Shown piece by piece: positions 21,816-31,513 of a stretch of DNA of 64,000 bases. This DNA comes from Steinernema hermaphroditum (taxonomy: Eukaryota; Nematoda; Chromadorea; Rhabditida; Steinernematidae). Location: contig CM059625.1 of NCBI GenBank assembly GCA_030435675.1, positions 3,286,001 through 3,350,000 on the forward strand, given 5' to 3'. Below the pieces are notes generated by a model, which made no database searches, was not told where the DNA came from, and saw only the letters and a program-made list of their open reading frames with translations. A program made the position numbers and the translations under genes. Within the stretch, counting starts at the first letter, position 1. Every line of letters begins with the position of its first letter.

Positions 21816-23460
21816 TTACGCTTTCGTCAGAATCTCCTTGGCGTTGTCCTCGACGATTTTGCCCATCGCGTCGACCTCCTCCTGCCACTGCGTGATGCGT
21901 TGACGCATCTTCTTGATCTGCTCGATGGAGAGGACGCGCGGCTGCACCCACGTCACCGAGACGATCCGCTGCACTTGGTTGATCGAGCCGTTGATGAGGT
22001 TCTTGCTCAGGGCGCGCATGACGATGAACTCGACTTCTTTGTCGGCGACCTGCGCCTTGCGCGCGATCTCGTCAAAAGTCAGATAGCGGCCCTTGGATGG
22101 ACGGCCGACGGCCATTTCCATGATGCAGAGGAGTCGGAGTTTGTTCATGATGAACTCCTCGGCGTTCTTGAGATCGGACCACTGCGTCCAGTGGCTGGAG
22201 AGGCTCTTGAATTTTGGGATATCTCCGGCGTTAAACGCGAGCAGGACGTCGAGGAGCCATTTGTACTGGCTGTCTTCGAGCGATTTCAAGATAGGATGGG
22301 CGAGCTGAAATGTGCCATTGAGATAGAAATACAGGTAAGATCTCAATTACCAATTCTCCGAAATTGAACACATTCTCCCCAAGAAGAGCAGCAAAGCCGA
22401 GCAGAACGGCTTGCTCGAGTTTTGTGCTGTCGCTGAGGTTGTCCTGATTCTCGCATCCCAAGTAGCGCAGGGCTTCACGGTAGTAGGCGGCGTGATTACG
22501 GGTCTCTTTGAGGTATTCGGCGGATGCCTTGTAGAAGGGAGCGTGCACTGGAGTGACTCCGGTGACGCTATCGAGGGCTTCCTGCGTCTTTTCCAGAAGT
22601 TGCTGAATTAAATATGTGTTATTATCTATGGTAGGTGAAATTCAGAAGGGATGCTGGTTGGTTAGGTGCATCCCAAACACTTTAAGAGTGCATTTTGTTG
22701 GTATGGTCAGTAGACTTAACAAGCTGTTCGTTGAAAGAACGCTACTGAGAAGGTGCAATCTTTCATGCACAAGCATTATGTGCTGCGGAAAGAAATGTAT
22801 ATATGTATGTAGGAGGGAATCAGAAGTTCACATTCTCTGTTTCAATTATCAAAGGGAAATTTCATATCTGATTCAATGGCCAACCGGTTGAACGGCTGAT
22901 TCAAGAAGCCCATTGTCTGAGCAACATACGCCCTCTGCTCGCTCGATTCGACACTAGACAAAAGCTGACTTCTCCCTCTTAAACTTACACGAATTTCAAC
23001 GGGATTTTCCAGCTGGCCGTTAACCTTATTCTTCAACTTTAGCTCAATCTCTCCCGTATAGAGACGGATCATAGCGGTCTTGTCCTTGCTGCACACACGT
23101 TCGCGGCGCTTCAAGAACTCGAAAGCGGCTGCGGGGTCTGCAGGCACAACGATAAAACAGCGATAGATCCAGGCTCATCCTACCAGATTTGTAAATGTAG
23201 TGAGCGATGGGAATGCAGATCATCGCCAGTTGCAGAGTATTGATGCGGTGCTCGAAGTCCTGAATGAAGTTGTCGTACATCTCCTTCATGTTCACAGCGC
23301 CGAGAGCGTCGGTCTCCAGATAGCTGCGGATCTGCTCAGTGAGCTGATGCCACAGTTTCTTCTGGTAGTTCTGCTCCACTTCAGACCATTTGTCTTGGAG
23401 AGCAGCTCCCTGGGCGGTCGTCTTCTGCTGGCGCAGATATTTCTCGGCACGTTCGGACAT
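21816..23460 (-). CDS. rpn-9: 26S proteasome lid subunit Rpn9/PSMD13, copy B
   Basis: Four exons: 23184-23460, 22989-23137, 22351-22602 and 21816-22304; 388 residues. The same PCI-family layout as copy A is present: KLWHQLTEQI, DPAAAFEFLKRRERVC, YYREALRYLGC, RLLCIMEMAV, KAQVADKEVEFIVMRA and VQPRVLS. All family blocks are intact and no frame break is seen, so it looks functional. By eye the C-terminal exon is somewhat over half identical to copy A over an ungapped 162 residues, so the duplication is old. An acceptor-like TTTTTTGCAG precedes the ATG by 8 bases, which argues against the longer in-frame start at 23526. Intron 2 (22603-22988) is the only long one. Confidence 0.92.
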
Positions 23461-24900
23461 TATGCTTTCTGCAAAAAAGGGGAAGTCGCATACGTACAGG
23501 AATAGCACATATGCCGCGAACGTCAACCATATGATAGTATTGTTAGGTCCTCTATGGACGTAGGGCAGATCTTAACAGCAAATAATACAATCTGTCTATG
23601 ATAGTGGGTTCCATATGCATGCATAGCTGCCTTAGTTATACATCACGAATGGATGGTTTATGTATTCGAATGAAGTTTTAACTCTCAGTCTCGAATATCG
23701 GGCAGAACTACAGATTATAGAGAACTTTCTTTTCGAAAAAATTGAGATTGACGAACGGGACTCAGAAAGATAGAGAAGCAGTCCCTAGGATCCCGGTAGT
23801 AGTACGTCTATAAACAATCCGTAACGTGAGACTTTCCTATAGACTTTCAGCATTTGTAAGACAACGCATTCACGCTGAACTTTCCTGTACAGACTAGTGT
23901 GATCTACGTTCTACTACATTCATCACATATCGCTTTTCAAGCCAACAGAAGTCCCAGATTATGCCATGCAGCAGCTCACATGTGACTTGCCAAGTACATG
24001 AAAAAATGAAACGAATAATAATATATTTCATTAACACTTCAATCAGAAGGCAGCATTCCAATGAATATCAATTTTTCTAGATTTCTGAGTCCCATTTGTT
24101 AATCTCAATTTCCCGTTAACCGACAAACGTGCGCATTCTAAGCGCACAGATGTGGGCTCGGATGGCGCTGCCATCAGAACGAACAGTGTAGCCGACGGCA
24201 AAAAGAATAACAACATGAAAACTTAAATCCCAGATAGACAACTTCAGGCAACCCGCTTTGAATGAGAAGCCGGGTTATACGAATGCTGATGTTTTCGAAT
24301 TTTACACATCGCGGCGGGACCTCGATTGCAGTTTTTGCGCAAAAGGCGATTTTTCGAGTTTCCGTCGGGTATAGACAGCAGAAATGGAAGTAGACATGAT
24401 CTTTGATCAGATGAAAAAAACATAGCTGTCGTATATATTAAATGCACATGCATCTAGAGAGATCCTCTATTTTGTCTATAATAGGTGTTATGGAATGAAA
24501 TAAAGTAGTGTAAGTCATTAAATACACAACATGTTTTAAGGTGTAGTCATGCGCTCTTGAAGTCGAATTTAATAAAAATTATTGACTAGCAACTTTGTTG
24601 TTGTGATGACCTCCAGCATCTTCTAGTTATGCACCCAGCCGACCGTTCAACAGGCGCTCATTTGTCTGACACGTTTTTGGAGTGACCCCGAATGTAGGTC
24701 TCGATGACGACTGTGCGAAAAGTGCAATTGACAATCTGCAATCGACCGACCGCTCGTATGCATCGACTCCTCATCACATGTTCGGCATCGGCGCTTTTTG
24801 TGACGCGACATAAACCACACCGGCGCGGTTGCTTGTTTGATTAGCGCCAGCCACATGGCGGCGGCAATAGTTGGTTATTTGTTTCAGATTGATCGAGAAG
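23461..24900. other. divergent intergenic region
   Basis: About 1.4 kb between the starts of rpn-9 copy B and the dehydrogenase gene. It should hold two promoters. An acceptor-like GTTTCAG (24881-24887) precedes the dehydrogenase ATG by 13 bp. No gene or repeat was recognised. Confidence 0.45.
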
Positions 24901-26834
24901 ATGACCGAGAAGTCGGAGAAAACAAGACGATTTAGTGCGAGAACTACCGCTCTTGAGGTATGCAACATTTGTTTGTCTATATTACAACCTTATACTCAAG
25001 ATCAGTGACTCGAGACTGCGCAGCAGGTCCGAAGTTGGTTAGAAAGTGGCATTTAAAGCTATTATGAATAATCCATGACTCATTAAGCAGTTAAACAGAT
25101 ACACTTTTATGTGCGTAAGAAGGACATGACTTTATCTTAGCTTCATGCTAGACATATTTTTACATTTTTCATAGAAAATGTTTCAAGCAGGGGTGGTGCT
25201 AACTACAGTATCAAAATAAGGGCTAAAGATTTCTATCGTAAAACAGGTTTTCCTTTCCAGATAAGCAGGTTTTTCTGTGGTCAGTGGGTATTTATAATTC
25301 AGCTGTTGTTTGTCTAGTGTACCTAACAAAAACGTAACGGAACAGAGATTGTTGTCATAGAAACGCGCAGCGTGTGTTCATACAACATCACCTGGATACA
25401 ATCCTTTTCGCAGGTACTTGAGAACGTTGATCTCTCTGACAAAACCATTCTCATCACGGGATGCACATCTGGAATCGGAGTCGAAACAGCACGAGCCCTC
25501 GTCCTAAAGGGAGCCACTTTGATCATGGCGAATCGAAGCGTTGAAGCTTCGGAAGAGCTGCGCGAAAAGCTCTATACAGAGGTAAGCTGCATCTTATGTG
25601 CAAAATACAGGTGAATTTCTAGACGGAACACCGAAAAATCTCAATTATCCAGTGCGATCTGTCATCACTTGCTTCCGTCAAAAAGGCCGCCCAGGAGTTT
25701 TTGGCTAAAGGATGGTAAGCGTGTCGAAATAATCAATGAACTAATGATGCTTAGTGCTCTGGATGTGCTCGTTTTGAACGCTGGCGTCTTCGCGCCTAAT
25801 GGTCTCGCCGTATCTAAAACAACCGATGGATATGAGTCGACTTTTGGAGTTAATCACTTGGGTCACTTCTACCTCACTACACTTCTCCTTCCCAAGCTGA
25901 GAGAATCCTCATATTCTCGCATCGTTGTGGTATCCTCGCTGTCGCACAACCATACAGGGGTAGGTGTATGTAGAGGTGGAGAAGTGCATTTCAAAAGAAG
26001 ATAGTGTTTGTGACGATCTTTGCCTGAATCTTGGGCAGAAGGGTTACATAATGTTTCTCTAAGTCCATTGAATGTTTTGACTGTTCATTAAGTAAGGACT
26101 GGAATTAGAGATGCCAACTTAGCCCGATCCGAGTCGGAGCCACTGAGCAGAGCTGAAGTCGGTTCCGACTCCGGCTCCGATTGTTCCGACCATGTCGGCA
26201 TCTCTGACTGGAAGACTGCTTGATTTGATTATGGCCCGATCGCATTCAAATGCAAAACACCCACGTTCTAGATCAAAGCGGCAATGCCCATCGACGAAAA
26301 AATGAAGGCACTGGTACCGGAAGGAGATATAAGGGACAGCTGCTACAAGCTGTACGCCTATTCGAAGCTCTGCAATGTTCTGTTCGCGAACCGCATCGCA
26401 CGTGTGGAGAAAGAGCACGGTATCCACACCTACTCGCTCCATCCAGGAACCATGATTGCCACTAGTAAGACAACTAATCTTTGCCAGATCACGTATATAA
26501 GTGTCATTCAGACATTCAACGCAGTTTCGGAATCGTCGGCAAAATATACATTTTCTTCACGAAATTCTTTACTAAGTCCATTGCACAGGGAGCCGCTACC
26601 ACCACCTATTGCGCGGCTCATCCCGATGTTGCAGAGGTTAGAACAGAAACGTAATGGAAATCTAAGCATTAAGTTTAGGATTCGGGAAGGTACTACGATG
26701 GTTGTTGGTATGAAGAGAAGAACTACGACTCAAAGTTAGCCGATGACGTAGAGTTCCAGGACGCGCTCTGGAAGAAGTCTACCGAGCTGATCGAAAACTT
26801 CGAAGCTTCAATCGCAAATGTTGACGCTGCTTAG
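24901..26834 (+). CDS. WWOX-like short-chain dehydrogenase/reductase
   Basis: Seven exons: 24901-24957, 25414-25581, 25653-25714, 25755-25959, 26272-26464, 26512-26636 and 26679-26834; 321 residues. It is a Rossmann-fold NAD(P)-dependent oxidoreductase. The cofactor loop is TGCTSGIG, preceded by KTILI. NAGVFAPN is the NAG motif, followed by FGVNHLGHFYLT. The catalytic serine lies in VVSSLSH and the active-site pair is YAYSKLCN (Y-x-x-x-K). HPGTM and FFTKSIAQGAATTTYCAAHP match the C-terminal part of WWOX and retinol-dehydrogenase-like SDRs, but no WW domain precedes it. Substrate is unknown. Intron 25960-26271 contains a hAT-like MITE. Confidence 0.9.
26106..26206. mobile_element. hAT-like MITE (101 bp) in the dehydrogenase intron
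   Basis: Terminal inverted repeats TAGAGATGCC / GGCATCTCTG (one mismatch) are flanked by 8-bp direct repeats ACTGGAAT (26098-26105) and ACTGGAAG (26207-26214), 7 of 8 matching. Its left end continues AACTTAGCCCGATCCGAGTC, clearly related to the right end (read on the other strand) of the element at 14899-15158. The two are therefore members of one family. Internal GGAGCC/GGCTCC and CCGAGTCGG-type blocks make it largely self-complementary. No coding capacity. Confidence 0.75.
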
Positions 26835-27510
26835 AAATGCAGAGTAATATGTAGATATTAAGCATGGATGTAATAATTGTATTTATCTTCTATTTATTGA
26901 AGTGATGGACTTTGCCTGTAATCTACAGATTCCCTCAGCCTAACAGTTCGATGAGTTAATAGTAAAGGGATATTAGTCAGGGAGGGGCCGCTAATCGGAA
27001 TCGAACATCCAATGATAAGATGCCCAAAGATGGCACGCTGTGTTTCGTCTTCTGTTGGTATAGATGTGGTATGCCTGACCCTTCCGCATATAACACAGAG
27101 GACAATTAACTGTGAAGACCTTCTATCTATCAGAATAAGCTGTTTAGACTGGGCCAAGCCAACACGCATGAGCTCGTTCAATGCCAACTCCTTGTTTTTA
27201 TCTGGATTCAATCAAAGTGTGCTTTACAACGCACCTATCTCTTGGCTTTATGTTTCGCGCTCAGTAGTCTATGATTACTATGGGTTAAACCTTTTCCGAA
27301 GATCGCCTTCAAAACCCCCATTTTAAGTGTTTCTATCCGTATGGTTTGCCATGCGAAGAGTTCACTGAATGAATAAATGGCAATGCAGACCACCCAGAAC
27401 GAAAGTTTTCGAAATAGCACGCAATTTCACATTGCATTATCGCTTGTGAACGAGTGGCAACAGTGGTAATTTTATCGTGCATTGCACAAAGAGTGGAAAG
27501 GTAAGGATGA
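26835..27510. other. convergent intergenic region
   Basis: About 675 bp between the 3' ends of the dehydrogenase and GILT genes. No gene recognised. A TTCGATTCC stretch near 26997-27006 (minus strand) resembles a tRNA B box, but no cloverleaf can be drawn around it. Confidence 0.4.
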
Positions 27511-29547
27511 TCACAGACGTTTGTAGGCTTTCCATTTCTGGAGAAGCTGAGGGAGGGCCAAAGTGCTGATGGCGTTGGCGTCCATGTTGGGGCTGTAGTC
27601 GTTGTAGACGAGATAAGGCACTTCGAGAATGGGATTTGCGCGGATGGTGGACGTACGGTGAGCAGCTTGGCGTTGTAGTTGTCGGCCACGTTCGCCATCG
27701 AAACACTGCCTAAAAACGTATATTGTTTCTTGGCAATATTGTATTACAGAGGTTTAAGTACAGAAAGAGACTTCATGAAATAGACTTCCTAGGCTTAACC
27801 ATCTTTTGTGCAATGATTCTTTTAGAGAAAACCTGGATACCCACCCTATTAAAGTAAAGATACTAGACCGGCTCAGAACAGAAAACTATGCGTGTTAGCC
27901 TATAACAGCCTGATTTGTTATCGACTTTTAAAACTGTCCTGAAATATGGATATACTATAGATATTGATACGATTTTTGAATATATCCAGCTATCCATGAA
28001 CCATACACTACATGCCTTGAGAAATAAAGATGCAAGCCATATGATCCTTTCAGCGTTGCTCCCTTTTGGACACTTGCCTGATATTCCTGTAGTGATTCCT
28101 CACAAATCCACTGCAGTGCGAGAACGCATATTCGACATTATTTCTGCTTAGCTCCCTTTCGAGGCAGACGATGAAGGGCAGCGCCTGCTTCACTTTCACG
28201 GCATCGATGACACAAGACATAAGTCTGTTCGCGTCGCACTCCTTTTGTCCGTGATTGCACGAAATCTGACCGTTCTGAACGTTTTATGAGACGTGAGTGA
28301 CGCACGGCGATCGTCTTACCCTCAACAGTCGGCTATTGCCCCAGGGAACGAGTTCCAGCTCCATCGCGTTTTGGAACTGGTTGTAGATGTTGCCGAGCTG
28401 ATGGGTGATGAACTTCTGACAGTAAGGGCACAGCGCCTCGAACATGAGCGTGAGTTTGATGGGGCGACGGTCGCGTTTGAACGACTCACACTGATGGGCG
28501 ACGCCGCAGCGTTGAGCTGCCTCGGCTGTGTCGCACCAGAAGTCTGGTGGGATGTTGCATGCCTAAATTTAAATGGATTCATGTGTGACTGAAATTTTGA
28601 TTGAAAAGGGCAGAAGTGAGCCAAATTACAAAACGGTGTTCTGTTTAGGAAAATCAGGGAGCGCGTCGAAGCTAAGACATGTTGTTGAGGGCAAAGCCAT
28701 AAAAATTGACTGCCTGTTTCTAGGGCTCTTTAGTTACCGCACAGCAAAAAAGTTGAAGATTTGATAGTTCAATTTTATAGTTAAAAGTAAAATGAACACT
28801 GAAATGCTTGTTGACTATTCTTAAACCGATTGGGGACATGGGGAAAGGCCAACAAAGTGTAATACTAGATGTACTTGTGAGCGGAAATCAGGAAGCAGCG
28901 AATAGACTCGATATACAGATGATTCCCGGAGATTCACACATATGGCGATATTTGAAAATCTGTGCTCCTTTACAATACAGTTGTAGACCTGTAAACGTCG
29001 ATTTTCGGTCCATATACTTTCGGGTGGGGGAAATAAGTCAAAGTCATCTTTTTTTTCATCAATATGGTTTTATCAAATCTTTATGAAAGTATCGCTTCAT
29101 GGTTCATTAAATTTTGCTTTCTTTTTAAGTTCACCATCCTCAAAGTCCACCCGTTCAAAATCGACGTTTTCAGATCTATGACTGTTCACTAAGTGACTAT
29201 TTCTGAAGTTCACTAAGTGACGATTCGAGTCACACTGGTCATGCAAATGCTTCATAGTCTGGAAGACTTTAATTTTAAGACTTTATGGCTATTATGACTA
29301 TAGCGGCGTCTCCCATCAATGGCTTTATACGCCGCATCCATTACTGTGCTAGAGAACTCTAAAGAATTCGAGTCACACTGATCAATCTTTCAAGATTGTA
29401 CGAAACACAGATGTCGAAAAGAATAACTAGCTGATTCTGCGGCATATGGGACACGACTAAACTCACCGATACAATACTAGAAACGGCGAGGACGATCAGG
29501 AATACGAAGGAGACGGAAGTCGCCATCGATGCCGATCTCGTCATCAT
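27511..29547 (-). CDS. GILT-type lysosomal thiol reductase
   Basis: Exons 29467-29547, 28320-28562, 28078-28274 and 27511-27709; 239 residues. GILT (IFI30 family) reduces disulfides of proteins in lysosomes at acid pH. Seen in order are a signal peptide (SVSFVFLIVLAVSS), CNIPPDFWC, the active-site CPYC at about residues 72-75 in LMFEALCPYCQKFI, then MELELVPWGN. The GILT signature follows as CNHGQKECDANRLMSC, fitting the C-x-HG-x2-EC-x2-N-x4-C pattern, and FDGERGRQLQ and the strand EVPYLVYND complete the fold. The start could also be the ATG at 29526. The junction between exons 3 and 4 requires a GC donor (AG/GCAAGT), giving IRQCFDGERG in frame. Intron 1 is 904 bp and holds an inverted repeat. 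Confidence 0.9.
28977..29185. repeat. inverted repeat (foldback element) in GILT intron 1
   Basis: The 29-bp arm at 28977-29005 pairs with 29157-29185 with about four mismatches, sharing the core AAACGTCGATTTT / AAAATCGACGTTT. About 150 bp lie between the arms. A 14-bp motif GTTCACTAAGTGAC, itself partly palindromic, occurs twice at the right border (29184-29197 and 29208-29221). It looks like a decayed foldback or MITE-type element. No clear target-site duplication was found. Confidence 0.55.
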
Positions 29548-31513
29548 GTGAGCGCTGACTGCCGTGCTGGAGTGGCCAGTACGCCAAGTGGTCCTCGTTA
29601 GCACCTTGAGGGGGTCGGACGTCGGGCTCGGGAACTTATGGGGGCCAGGTCGTGTTTGCCGCTGTCGCCCGCAGTCCCCGGCACTGCCATTTATCTTATT
29701 TTTTAGTTTAAACCGGACTCAACGTTTTTCACAGACGCGTTAATCGGACTCAACAGCTGATGGACACTTGTAGGAATTAATCGTTCGACGCCTCATTAAA
29801 ATGCGTCTTTTCTTTGGTTGACGGATAAGAAAAAGAACGTAGAGGCCGGTGGTGGCCGATCGCACGGGGTTAGCACCACCGTCCTTTGCAACATAAATTA
29901 AACTTTTCCGATGGAGACGTTCTGCAAAGAGAGGGAGAGAGATTGGCACGACGTCGTGTCTATCGAAGGATCAATCATTTTTTCCACCGAAGAACATTGA
30001 ACAGACATTAAAGTAGAGATAAAAAAGTAAAAAAGGAAACATTGCAATGGGTTACGTAACATTACGACGTTTGGTTTACTGCAAGTTTGGAGCGAAAGTC
30101 GGATACTACCCAAATAAATGTTTGCGTCGGAAACGGACAGATTATCGTAATAGGTCGCCTACATAGCCTGCGATAAAAGCCCCTTATCAGTTATTGTCAT
30201 TAATCGTAAAAGCAGATAACCCGTGTATCATTCTTAGGATGCGCACTTTAAACTTATATAGCTCTATAATATTGAAATCTCGTTTAGACGTTTTGTCATT
30301 TCATCTTCTTGACTGGAGTCTTGCAGCTTGGCTACTAATTTTGGAATCCGATCACACAGAAATACGATGAGGCCCCCTAGAACCGGGAGCAATGTTGTGT
30401 GCGTGGCTGCTTTTCCTGTGTGTCCCCGATAAGGACTGGTCGTGAACCCCCGGCGTTCTCCCCAAATCGTAACACTGACGATCAGTTTATCCCAATTCTG
30501 CGAGGATAGTGGTCGGCTTCCATCGCCGGTGATGCTCGGAGTGTGGCATCTCCTGGAGCAACTGAAGATCAACGACACCGGAAGGAAGACGATCCGCTTC
30601 ACAGTGCCGCCTAAATGGCAAAGGGGTTGCCAGTAAGCCTAGTTATGAAGAGCGAAAACTGGTGGGCAAAACTATTCCATAATGCCCGACAACACGTCGA
30701 CTAATGGAGTAGAGCGGAGTCGGAAGAATGAAGCGACTCACGCCGGAATAAGGAGGAAATGGAACCCAAGTGGAAGGCGAATTGGGTAGTAGATCCCTTC
30801 CGGGATGTAGACTGACTAGACGCCTTTTCATGTCTACGATTGTACATATAAGGGATGTGATTGTTGACAGTAGGTGACTCCTACTCGAACAGTTCTTCTC
30901 CACGTCACAACAGGATTGTTGTAAACCTGACAGTTTGGGCCTATGGTAGTCGGCGTATGCCAAGTGAATTCCATCGCAAAGTCACAGCTGACCGGACCAA
31001 ATGCTCTAAAGATTCGGTTTCACTTCTTCAATTTTCACCGTCCTCTTCACCATGTGATGACAGATCACTCCACTTCGTGTCGTGAACCTCTTAAAATTCT
31101 CTGGAAGCAACAGCCACATGCACAACATGACGTATTCCAATTGCACTTTTATTCCGGGTACAACAGAAACGCACTGCGATCGCTAATACAATCGACGATG
31201 GTATTTATGTGGGGCAATGAATAACTTAGGGGAACGGGCGATAATAGCTTAAGTATTACGTTATTAGACAGCTACACTGGCGTGACACTAGAACTCTAGA
31301 CGCAAGCACACTATATACAAACAGAGAACTGGACAGCGAAACGGCAACAAAGGGGCCATGACGACGATTTGGTTAATTTCGCTTGGGAAGAAGCTGAAAG
31401 CCGAACGGGCAGTGAGATATGCACATTGTTGTTCATAAATAGTGAGGGTAGAAGGCGGTGGGTTAGTCTTTGCGATACGCTTTGGGGGTTATAAGATCAC
31501 TGGATGGAACGAA
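29548..31513. other. intergenic region between GILT and the bZIP gene
   Basis: About 2 kb upstream of the GILT gene and downstream of the bZIP gene (both minus). Scattered short open frames show no motif or plausible splice chain. No tRNA or repeat was recognised. Confidence 0.45.

Noticed and set aside
23461..23526. Upstream in-frame start that would add a hydrophobic leader to rpn-9 copy B
   Set aside because: A strong acceptor (TTTTTTGCAG) lies between it and the conserved start, and proteasome subunits have no signal peptide.
26990..27030. tRNA-like B-box sequence on the minus strand
   Set aside because: TTCGATTCC is present, but no matching A box, acceptor stem or anticodon loop can be drawn around it.
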